A model generated the notes under the pieces. The model did not search any database, was not told the DNA's origin, and worked only from the letters and a program-made list of their open reading frames with translations. DNA of 5,920 bases, taken from positions 10,402-16,321 of the forward strand of contig DCTJ01000095.1 in assembly GCA_002329545.1 (NCBI GenBank), in the 5' to 3' direction. Origin of the DNA: Candidatus Omnitrophica bacterium UBA1443. GTDB taxonomy: Bacteria > Omnitrophota > Omnitrophia > Omnitrophales > Aquincolibacteriaceae. Below, one piece after another: positions 1 through 5,919 of the stretch. The first letter of the stretch is position 1, and every line of letters starts with the position of its first letter. The translations under genes were made by a program, and so were the position numbers.

Positions 1-1390
1 GCAGGTAAAGAAAGCAGCGTATCAACACAGTCATCAAGACCAAATCGTGTCCGATCGATGAAAACAGAAATGTGGCAACCGCAAAGTAAATAAAGATCAG
101 GCTGATAAATACAAAAAAGCGGAACGACTCCTTAACACCGGCAAAATGGCTTTTTGCATAGGCAATCAATGAATAATTATAAATCAGGGACCCGATCAGA
201 ACACCGAGCGCAACGCCTTCAATCCCCCACCCAAAGCGGATAAAAAGGATGCCGAGCCCGCCGATCACACATAGACCCAAAACTGCCAATGGGATGGTCT
301 TCCATTGTTTGTTCAACGTGACCAAAAAGGTATATGCATGTTGCCCGATCGCGAAAAAGAAAACACTCCAGACAAAGATCTTCATGGCTGGAATGCCGGA
401 AGTAAAAGCCGGCAACAAGAGTGAAATGAGGTAGGGAACCACGAGAACGGAAAGGCCAATCAAGAAACCGATAATCCCGGCGACTACCAGGATTGGCTGT
501 AGCAGATAATTTTTGATCATTTCAGGCGATTGTTCTTTCCCGTATTTTTCCTGAAGCCGCGGATAGAGCGCAATACAGAACATATTCGGCATTCCCAGAA
601 GATAACTTCCGGCCATCAGTGCGATCGAATAATTGCCCAAGGCCGTCACACCCAGGTATTTAGCAATAATAATCTTGTCAATACTAGACACCGTCATGGA
701 ACAAAGCCCAAGTAGAAAAAGTGGGAAACCAATCTTTAGCATTTGAGCGAGGCCACTTCTGGAAAGTGTCAAACAAATACGATAACGGGCCCTAGAGGAA
801 ACAAACCAGAAAGGCAAAAAGACATTCAAAAGAGAAGCCGCAAAAAGTCCGTACAGTTTAAAGGGCCATACTAACAAGAATGTGAATACAAGGTTGCAAA
901 CAGCCGCCAAAATCGTCACCTGACTAATAATTGTGAATTCCTTGTTCGCCCGTAAAAGAGTCGTGTAGTAGTCGTAAATCTTCTGACAAACCAACAATAC
1001 TGCCGTAAAAATCAGCGCAGAAAACCGATAAGGCGTGCGATCGATTGTGTTTTTGCGTGCGATTGCATACACAATAAGCCCCACAGCAAGAACCATAACG
1101 GTAATCAGAGCAAATGTGAATACCTCATTTTTTAACCGTTCGGCCTTCTCGAGTTTTTGGGCCCCCTTGTAAAAGGGAATATCGCGGTAAGCCGCCTCAA
1201 CAGTTCCAAGGCTAGCAAAACTGCTATAAGAAATGATGAGTAACACTACATTCCAAATACCGATCATCGATGGACCCAAAAAACGCTTCATGGCAAAGCT
1301 AATGATTATCCCCAAAAACTGGGCAACATACTGACTTGAAATGTATTTTGCGGTATCTTTAAATATCTGCCGCTTTAAAAAGCTTGTCAT
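1..1390 (-). CDS. wzx: Wzx-like polysaccharide flippase (MATE/PST family), 3' end outside window
   Basis: An uninterrupted frame of 463 codons runs from ATG at 1390 to the left edge with no stop, so the C-terminus lies outside the window. Wzx proteins are usually about 400-500 residues, so little should be missing. The product is very hydrophobic, with many membrane segments, for example near residues 23-37, 43-61, 90-110, 155-175, 217-235 and 295-318. Family hallmarks are an N-terminal amphipathic start (MTSFLKRQIF), the early GTVEAAYRDIPFYKG segment (62-76), and a central segment at 228-257 containing SSIDKIIIAKYLG followed by LGNYS, typical of O-antigen/teichoic acid translocases. Known role of the family: flipping an undecaprenyl-diphosphate-linked oligosaccharide across the inner membrane. 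Its ATG overlaps the acyltransferase stop (ATGA, 1387-1390), with only a weak upstream GTGAGA, so translation is probably coupled. The substrate cannot be read from the sequence. Confidence 0.9.
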   Translation of the reverse strand, partial: MTSFLKRQIFKDTAKYISSQYVAQFLGIIISFAMKRFLGPSMIGIWNVVLLIISYSSFASLGTVEAAYRDIPFYKGAQKLEKAERLKNEVFTFALITVMVLAVGLIVYAIARKNTIDRTPYRFSALIFTAVLLVCQKIYDYYTTLLRANKEFTIISQVTILAAVCNLVFTFLLVWPFKLYGLFAASLLNVFLPFWFVSSRARYRICLTLSRSGLAQMLKIGFPLFLLGLCSMTVSSIDKIIIAKYLGVTALGNYSIALMAGSYLLGMPNMFCIALYPRLQEKYGKEQSPEMIKNYLLQPILVVAGIIGFLIGLSVLVVPYLISLLLPAFTSGIPAMKIFVWSVFFFAIGQHAYTFLVTLNKQWKTIPLAVLGLCVIGGLGILFIRFGWGIEGVALGVLIGSLIYNYSLIAYAKSHFAGVKESFRFFVFISLIFIYFAVATFLFSSIGHDLVLMTVLIRCFLYL

Positions 1391-2073
1391 GATTTTTTGA
1401 TCTCACGGGCTGGATTGCCGGCGACCGTTGTAAGGGGACGAACGCTCCTGCTCACCACAGAACCCGCTCCCACAATCGCCCCCTCGCCTATCTGCACACC
1501 TTTCAGAATAATAGCATTTTGCCCCACCCATGCTCCCTGACTGATCCGGATCCACGGCTTTTCAGGGATTTGACTTAACGGTGCATCGTGCTTCATCAAA
1601 ACGTGGTGAGTAACAGGATCCCGGGGATGGTCAGCCCCGCCAACACACGATACCCCGGGACCGAGTATGGCCTGTTCAACTAAAACTTCCCCCGCCAGGT
1701 CGCAATTTCGAGCTATCCACGCCTTATCGCCTATATTGATTTTCCCGACTAAAAAACTGTTCTCACCTATTGTGACGTCCGAGCCAATCCGGACAGATTC
1801 GGCATAAATCCGTGCGCCATCACGAATCTCGCAACGATCTCCGATTTCAAGATGACCACCCGTAGCATCCAACACAACATTCCGCCCAAAAAAACAATTC
1901 CTGCCAATGCGAATATTTTTACCTCCGGAGATGTAAACAGGACCGATCACTCGGCAACCATGCCCCAAATATTTAACCTCAAAAAATGTGCGCAGCCTGA
2001 AAAAAAAACGCACAGGTAACATTGTAAACTTTATGAGATTGCCAATGACTGTATCTGTTGTCCACTTACCCAT
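1387..2073 (-). CDS. Hexapeptide-repeat (left-handed beta-helix) O/N-acyltransferase
   Basis: This 228-residue protein is a sugar acetyl/acyltransferase of the maltose acetyltransferase/WbbJ superfamily. Imperfect hexapeptide turns run from about residue 42 to 210 (for example IRIGRN, LEIGDR, VRIGSD, VTIGEN, INIGDK), interrupted by a loop at about 144-172. That loop carries the DHPRDP motif; its His149 corresponds to the catalytic His of this family. The C-terminus (WVGQNAIILKGVQIG, then AIVGAGSVV and AGNPAREIKK) is the classical acceptor/CoA-binding end. The first 30 residues are basic and hydrophobic (MLPVRFFFRLRTFF), suggesting a membrane-associated helix. The start at 2073 has a good Shine-Dalgarno (GAGGGGGAG) a few bases upstream and overlaps the preceding transferase by 8 bases. 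A sampled 60-base line (1621-1680) has 39 G/C, much richer than the preceding gene. It probably acylates the repeat-unit sugar; acyl group and acceptor are unknown. Confidence 0.92.
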   Translation of the reverse strand: MGKWTTDTVIGNLIKFTMLPVRFFFRLRTFFEVKYLGHGCRVIGPVYISGGKNIRIGRNCFFGRNVVLDATGGHLEIGDRCEIRDGARIYAESVRIGSDVTIGENSFLVGKINIGDKAWIARNCDLAGEVLVEQAILGPGVSCVGGADHPRDPVTHHVLMKHDAPLSQIPEKPWIRISQGAWVGQNAIILKGVQIGEGAIVGAGSVVSRSVRPLTTVAGNPAREIKKS

Positions 2074-3937
2074 AGCTCCCCCTCAAGATCCTATTGACAA
2101 CCCTCTGAGAATTCCGACCATCATTTAGACCGAAATAATATTTTTTCTCTTCCATAGACGCCGTGGAAGCGCTAGGGCACCAATGAGGCTCTTTAAGACA
2201 AAGTTTTAATCCTTCTCGTAATTGCTCTGGCGCATAGACTACTTTACAAAAACCTGTTCTTTCATATTGTCTGACAATGGGACCATCGCTAGATTTTGCT
2301 TCATAATAAAATACAGGTTTATCAAGGATAGCGCATTCTGTAATAGCCGTTGACCAATAAGCCACTGCCATAGCATCCGATTCTCTTAAAAGCTTATGAA
2401 ACTTTTCGTTATGATAAAAAAAATGAAGGTCTATGGAACTTTTATGCTTTATCGCCAACTTCTTCCAAAGAATTTCGTCCTCATAATCATGTGGCTTGAG
2501 TAGAATAGAGACCGGCAAATTTTTAATTGCCGAAAGGATATCAAGAAACGCCTGTTCCTGTATTTCCTTTAGGCAATAGATATGCTTACCAAGATAGCCA
2601 ACATGATCCGGAGAATGGCCATATAAAACACCGGCACAATAAAGTAATCGAAAAGAATATTTTGTTTTAATAAAATGAGTTCGTCTGGGCCCTTTAGAAA
2701 GCGGATCATATCTGGGAAGGCCAGTCACAATAATTCGGTCAGGATTCCAACCGCGCGCAGCATACATGTCTTTTTCAAAGTCAGAATGAACGAAGGTTGT
2801 TGCGTTGGAAAAATATCGAGAGGATAAATCAACAGCAAAATCAACAGCAAGGTTAGCATGAGATACACAATAAACAGAAACCCCCTTCTGCTCTGCGTAA
2901 CTCGTGAAAAAAGCTCTTTTTTTTCCAAAATTCTCATCAACGAGAACTGATTTAATCCGACACTGAGAAAAAAGCCTGTCAAGGCGACTCTTTTCTCCAA
3001 GGCAGAGCCTAATATAGTCATGCATTTGTAAGAAAATGTAGGACCGAATGAACGGTAAGAAATTATATCCTTCGTAGATCCAATGCTGAGCATAACGTGG
3101 ACTCTCAGCCGCCCTCACCAAGTATTGGATCCATTCCGCCGCGATCTGGTCTACGTCAGGAGAGTTGCAATTTACAAAGAAATCCGACAGGATGTATGGG
3201 ATTTTGTGTCTTCGCGCAAACAAAAATTGGTCGAGATGAAAATCAAAATCATAAATAGCGAGCCTCTTTCGCGCGAAACTTAAATTCTGAAGCAGTTGCT
3301 CGAGGTGACGCAAAGCTCCGTAAGCAAGCACGTCAACTTTCCCGCTTTGACGCATGGTTAGTTTACAAATAACATTTAAAGTGAAGCGCAATAAATTTTT
3401 AACCATTGCCTTGAAGCGCTTGGAAGAATCAGGAAAAACACTATCAAGGCGATAACCCTCAAGAACTGCTTTTTCAAGTATCAACCCCTGGTATTTTGCT
3501 AAATCTTCTAAAAAATAATTCAGAAAGAAATTCCCGGAAAAGTCCGGGAAAAGCCTCTTTTCCTTCGTGTCAAAGATAAAAATCCGGTCAGGCCTTTCCG
3601 TTCGCAGCAAGTGGCAGGCAAACTCATAATTTTTGACCATCTGAACAAGAATGTAGGAAAAAAAGAGAAAAGTCGCCGACGCAAGATTAATGTTTCGGGG
3701 ATAAACGTCCGAGTAAATCTTACCCCATTCGGACGCTTTCGATGCCCCCCAGCGATTAATTTTTTTCCATTTGGATTTCAGCAGAAATTCATCAAGCCTC
3801 TCATAAACAACGCCTTCTTTTTTGAGAAAACTCTCAAATTGAGGATTGTCGCAAAATATCCGCACGTTGCTCGTATTGTAGCGTTTACGAAATTCCCGAT
3901 ATTGAGAAACACTGGAAAGGATTACTAAAAGTTTCAT
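2066..3937 (-). CDS. Putative GT-B-fold glycosyltransferase (capsule/nonulosonate-locus type)
   Basis: This is a 623-residue protein without an obvious signal peptide. The C-terminal half resembles GT-B enzymes related to CDP-glycerol glycerophosphotransferases, capsule Kps proteins and UDP-GlcNAc 2-epimerase-like folds. Visible elements are a GVSVYCVSHANL segment (352-363, where relatives have an HG/HA loop), HSDFEKDMYAARG and IIVTGLPRYD (384-411), an LLKPH strand (479-483), SDAMAVAYWSTAITECAILD (520-539) followed by KPVFYYE, and a terminal YFGLNDGRNSQRVVNRIL (601-618). The N-terminal part begins with a Rossmann-like strand (MKLLVILSS) and is not recognisable to me. The gene is AT-rich (18 of 60 G/C in 2401-2460; 19 of 60 in 3481-3540), unlike its neighbours, suggesting separate acquisition. 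The ATG overlaps the stop of the hisH remnant (ATGA, 3934-3937), and no Shine-Dalgarno is visible just upstream. Transfer of a glycan residue is inferred from fold motifs and context; a glycerol/ribitol-phosphate transferase is an alternative. Donor and acceptor are unknown. Confidence 0.68.
   Translation of the reverse strand: MKLLVILSSVSQYREFRKRYNTSNVRIFCDNPQFESFLKKEGVVYERLDEFLLKSKWKKINRWGASKASEWGKIYSDVYPRNINLASATFLFFSYILVQMVKNYEFACHLLRTERPDRIFIFDTKEKRLFPDFSGNFFLNYFLEDLAKYQGLILEKAVLEGYRLDSVFPDSSKRFKAMVKNLLRFTLNVICKLTMRQSGKVDVLAYGALRHLEQLLQNLSFARKRLAIYDFDFHLDQFLFARRHKIPYILSDFFVNCNSPDVDQIAAEWIQYLVRAAESPRYAQHWIYEGYNFLPFIRSYIFLQMHDYIRLCLGEKSRLDRLFSQCRIKSVLVDENFGKKRAFFTSYAEQKGVSVYCVSHANLAVDFAVDLSSRYFSNATTFVHSDFEKDMYAARGWNPDRIIVTGLPRYDPLSKGPRRTHFIKTKYSFRLLYCAGVLYGHSPDHVGYLGKHIYCLKEIQEQAFLDILSAIKNLPVSILLKPHDYEDEILWKKLAIKHKSSIDLHFFYHNEKFHKLLRESDAMAVAYWSTAITECAILDKPVFYYEAKSSDGPIVRQYERTGFCKVVYAPEQLREGLKLCLKEPHWCPSASTASMEEKKYYFGLNDGRNSQRVVNRILRGSYG
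3531..3550 (-). repeat. Perfect 8-bp hairpin followed by a T-rich run, inside the transferase gene
   Basis: The arms TTCCCGGA (3531-3538) and TCCGGGAA (3543-3550) are exact reverse complements around a four-base loop. Read in the direction of transcription (minus strand), the hairpin is followed at once by TTTCTTTCT and, after a short gap, by a run of six T (about 3510-3516). This resembles an intrinsic terminator, although it lies within codons for the PDFSGNFF stretch of the transferase. Whether it acts on transcription is not shown by the sequence. Confidence 0.45.
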
Positions 3938-4014
3938 GGATCAAGAAAATTCAAAATAACATTAAGCCCGGTTCCGTTACTTTTCTCAGGATGGAATTGA
4001 GTACCGTAGCAGTT
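3934..4014 (-). pseudogene. hisH: HisH-like glutamine amidotransferase, C-terminal remnant (26 codons)
   Basis: The reading frame ending at the TGA at 3934-3936 encodes NCYGTQFHPEKSNGTG followed by LNVILNFLDP. This is the extreme C-terminus of class I glutaminases of the HisH type. It keeps the His and Glu of the Cys-His-Glu triad in the FHPE motif, but the nucleophilic Cys and the other roughly 180 residues of the usual ~205-residue protein are absent. It is joined in frame to the HisF-like remnant, so this is the downstream side of a deletion junction near 4014. In intact loci such a HisH paralogue releases ammonia from glutamine for the WbpG/PseA-type amidotransferase. This fragment cannot do so. 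Its stop overlaps the ATG of the following transferase as ATGA, so it may persist because it passes ribosomes to that gene (inference). Confidence 0.86.
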
Positions 4015-4346
4015 TGGAGAGCGAAACGCGACCATATTAATTGCAACTTTATCCGCTCTGGCTTGAAGCAGTTTTGTAACGTCCTTTATCGAAGGAATCC
4101 TTCCGTCGAGCGCAATTGGAATAAAAACATTCCGCACGGTCGTGCGGACGATCTCGGACAGACTGTTCAGGTTATAAAGGTTCGCAACCGTATCCATACA
4201 GATCAATTCATCAGCGCCTTATTCATAGTCTTGGTGTGTAAACAAACTTGGACCGCCATCACCCTGAGCCCTTCCAAGTAGATCCTGTTTGTCAGATTCG
4301 GCCCTCTTACATCAAGCTGATCGATCAGACAGACATTCCTAGTCAT
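4015..4346 (-). pseudogene. hisF: HisF-like cyclase/ammonia-channel paralogue, truncated and frameshifted
   Basis: Translation from the ATG at 4346 gives MTRNVCLIDQLDVRGPNLTN, then RIYLEGLRV, the start of HisF paralogues found in sugar-amidination loci (family pattern R-LD-GPNL-K-I-LEGLRV-G). Near 4255-4270 the homology moves to another frame, where it reads GGPSLFTHQDYE, then a TAA at 4219-4221, then GADELICMDTVANLYN, and on to the DVTKLLQARADKVAIN segment. It stops after about 103 codons; HisF is about 250 residues. The early Asp of the LDV motif is present, but the Gly-rich phosphate loop (usually VGGGIRS) reads LDGRIPS, and the second half, including the second catalytic Asp, is missing. 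In the initial frame translation ends at the TGA at 4203-4205. Frameshift, stop, deletion and loop decay together indicate a genuine pseudogene. The start overlaps the amidotransferase stop (ATGA, 4343-4346), and a GGAG lies at 4352-4355. Confidence 0.88.
4131..4148 (-). repeat. 7-bp GC-rich hairpin followed by a T run, inside the hisF remnant
   Basis: The arms TCCGCAC (4131-4137) and GTGCGGA (4142-4148) pair perfectly around a four-base loop. In the transcription direction, three bases after the stem comes a run of five T, giving a weak terminator-like shape. It lies in codons for the VRTTVRN stretch of the HisF remnant, so it may be a coincidence of coding sequence. Confidence 0.35.
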
Positions 4347-5629
4347 GCTTTCTCCATCCACACGGCGTGACGCAGTTTCCACTCCCCCGCCTCCTTTTTC
4401 CAAAGGTGCGGCGAGCGAAACTGGTCGCAAAGGTACATGAAATATTGACGGTCCATGACCGGATGTTTAAACATTTTACTTGCGACAGGGAATTCTTTTT
4501 CCGTAATACTCAAATACCGGAAGATCTCCTCGGCGAAACGCTCCGGGAATTCACCGTCAAAACGTTTGACCAGCGCAACACCTTCATCACGAGTGATGTC
4601 GCGCGAGCGAATTTCCTGAGCTGCATCATAGGTCGCACGACCAATCCCAAACTTGATGTAGGTCGTGTAATAGTGATAGTCATCAATCCGGTCATCGATA
4701 CTGTTGTACTTGCTGTAGGTGCCAGGAGTACGTTCTGGCGAGGCTTGGAAACCGCCGTGTTCAACGGCATAGTGATAACAACTTTGCGGGTGCCACTTTA
4801 GATAGTAGCCGAGATAATGGACCTCAACCTTCTGGCGCTCGATTTCTTCCGGATCCGCCGGTAGGTAGACCTTGAGGTCGTTCTCATCGACGCCGTAGTG
4901 GATGCTCAGGTCGGCAACGGAGGTTCCACCGAGATAAATCTTAGATTTATCTGAAGCCGTGAAATACGACCAGTCGCGTTTTGCAGTTAAAGTGTCGCTG
5001 ATCGGGTTGCCATATTCCGCCTCATTCTCGCCGTAGAACACGAGAGGAACATTGAAGAGGATCGCCATTTTCGGCGCAAGTGCCTTCTGACCAATGATGA
5101 ATGGCTGGAACGGATGAAGGATGTTCTCGACGGCCAGCCGCGTCAGAAGTCGATGCACACGACCGTTCGGCGTGCAAAGATAATTGTCGAATCCTGCGTG
5201 GATCCAAGACTGCATGTTCTTCCATCCCCAATCGGTATAAACATGAGGCGCCCAAGTCACGGTCAAGGGGTGCATCCCGTACTTGTATTTCAAAATATGC
5301 GCCGCATAAAAGCTATCCTTACCGCCTGACCCCGGGACAAGGCAGTCGTAGGAGCCATCATGTTTGCGATGACGATCGCAAAGTTCCACCAACTGTTTTT
5401 CCCGAAGCGACCAGTCGATCGTCCCGTGTTTCTGTTCAGCAAGACGACAGGCATCACACACTCCTCCTTCGCTAAACGCAATGGTCTTCTTAGTGGAATC
5501 AGCTTTATGCGCATATTCAACAGCGGAGTTCGGCCGCTGATTTGAGATGACACACTTCTTACAGAATTTGACCTCGGCCGGAAGACCGTATTTAACGTCC
5601 AATGTTTCAGCAGGGTTCTTACCAGACAT
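4343..5629 (-). CDS. wbpG: N-acetyl sugar amidotransferase (WbpG/PseA family)
   Basis: From the ATG at 5629 the protein has 428 residues. I chose this start over the ATGs at 5644 and 5641 because GGAGG (5635-5639) sits five bases before it. Family members are ATP-dependent enzymes that convert an N-acetyl sugar to its acetamidino form using ammonia delivered by HisH/HisF partners. Visible features are two Cys pairs, CKKC (23-26) and CDAC (58-61), likely metal ligands; the N-type ATP pyrophosphatase P-loop PGSGGKDS (99-106); LTVTWAPHVYTDWGWKN after it; and the conserved FYGENEAEYGN and YYLKWHPQ blocks. Length and motifs look intact. It overlaps the SDR end by 11 bases and the hisF remnant by 4 (ATGA). 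In P. aeruginosa (WbpG) and C. jejuni (PseA), genes of this family sit next to hisH and hisF. Here both partners are broken, so activity would need ammonia or HisH/HisF from elsewhere. Whether the substrate is a nonulosonate or a 2,3-diamino uronate cannot be decided. Confidence 0.93.
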   Translation of the reverse strand: MSGKNPAETLDVKYGLPAEVKFCKKCVISNQRPNSAVEYAHKADSTKKTIAFSEGGVCDACRLAEQKHGTIDWSLREKQLVELCDRHRKHDGSYDCLVPGSGGKDSFYAAHILKYKYGMHPLTVTWAPHVYTDWGWKNMQSWIHAGFDNYLCTPNGRVHRLLTRLAVENILHPFQPFIIGQKALAPKMAILFNVPLVFYGENEAEYGNPISDTLTAKRDWSYFTASDKSKIYLGGTSVADLSIHYGVDENDLKVYLPADPEEIERQKVEVHYLGYYLKWHPQSCYHYAVEHGGFQASPERTPGTYSKYNSIDDRIDDYHYYTTYIKFGIGRATYDAAQEIRSRDITRDEGVALVKRFDGEFPERFAEEIFRYLSITEKEFPVASKMFKHPVMDRQYFMYLCDQFRSPHLWKKEAGEWKLRHAVWMEKA

Positions 5630-5810
5630 GTAATCCTCCATCAACCATGATTGTTTCTCCCGTTACGTAACTAGATGCGTCGGAGGCAAGATAAACGAGC
5701 GCGCCGACCATCTCTTCCGCCCGCGCCATGCGTCCCATGGGAATGCGAGCTGAATATTTCCGTTCAAAGATCTTGTTTTGACCGCTCTTCACACCCCCAG
5801 GCATTAATGA
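5619..5810 (-). pseudogene. SDR family oxidoreductase, C-terminal remnant (63 codons)
   Basis: The frame ending in TAA at 5619-5621 encodes the end of a classical short-chain dehydrogenase: SLMPGGV (normally preceded by an RVN-type strand), then KYSARIPMGRMA, ALVYLASDASSYVTG and the terminal IMVDGGLHVW. SDRs are about 250 residues; the nucleotide-binding TGxxxGxG and catalytic Ser-Tyr-Lys parts are absent. Upstream of about 5810 the same frame becomes basic and low-complexity (RKKYLLKRSRSS), unlike the YxxxK helix expected there. Another frame looks like protein instead, so this is a junction and not a short native gene. SDRs of this type occur in nonulosonate and other surface-sugar loci. 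The final codons double as the Shine-Dalgarno of the amidotransferase gene, which starts 11 bases before the SDR stop. A recombination or deletion is the simplest explanation; I saw no start signal for a functional short product. Confidence 0.87.
5635..5639 (-). promoter_or_regulatory. Shine-Dalgarno of the amidotransferase gene
   Basis: GGAGG on the minus strand lies five bases before the ATG at 5629 and decides the start against the in-frame ATGs at 5644 and 5641. It falls inside the conserved VDGG codons of the SDR remnant, which may explain why this SDR tail is retained (inference). Confidence 0.8.
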
Positions 5811-5919
5811 CCGCCCACTGATCTCGAAAAAGGAACTCCTTGATCTTTTCAAAAGGTATTTTTTGCGATGAGAGAAATTCATAAAAAGACGGGTTGTCCG
5901 AAAATATTCGCCACTCGGA
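5764..5919 (-). pseudogene. C-terminal fragment of an unidentified protein, probably truncated at the SDR junction
   Basis: A frame open from the right edge encodes 51 residues and stops at the TGA at 5764-5766. The first 40 or so residues (SEWRIFSDNPSFYEFL, then SSQKIPFEKIKEF and LFRDQWAVINAW) have the look of a real globular protein, with mixed charges, aromatics and an amphipathic helix. I do not recognise the family. The last ten (GCEERSKQDL) are the out-of-frame reading of DNA that encodes the SDR PGGV region, so the native end of this protein has probably been lost and replaced. This supports a deletion fusion near 5800-5812. An alternative is an overlapping native gene end. The 5' part lies outside the window. 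Confidence 0.45.

Noticed and set aside
249..715. Two short plus-strand frames of 61 codons (249-434 and 530-715)
   Set aside because: They fall inside the continuous minus-strand flippase frame and have no features of their own.
2725..3093. Minus-strand 122-codon frame with a hydrophobic Leu-rich stretch
   Set aside because: It overlaps the transferase in another frame; the hydrophobic run arises from its AT-rich codons, and the overlapping frame carries the conserved GT-B motifs.
3083..3283. Plus-strand open frame of 66 codons, and a similar one at 3611-3928
   Set aside because: Both lie antisense within the large transferase, show no recognisable motif, and have no ribosome-binding site that stands out; they are shadows of the minus-strand gene.
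4347..4430. N-terminal extension of the HisF-like frame upstream of 4346
   Set aside because: These codons overlap the amidotransferase C-terminus out of frame and give a Gly/Arg-rich sequence without family similarity; the ATG at 4346 with a nearby GGAG fits the HisF start.
4367..4801. Plus-strand 144-codon open frame
   Set aside because: It is entirely antisense to the strongly supported amidotransferase, and its translation shows no domain.
5101..5475. Plus-strand 124-codon open frame
   Set aside because: Antisense to the P-loop region of the amidotransferase; Arg/Ser-rich translation typical of a shadow frame.
5811..5882. Extending the SDR frame up to an ATG at 5882 as a complete 87-residue protein
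   Set aside because: The added N-terminal residues are Lys/Arg/Ser-rich and do not resemble the SDR region expected before PGGV, while another frame there looks protein-like; the ATG is best seen as chance.
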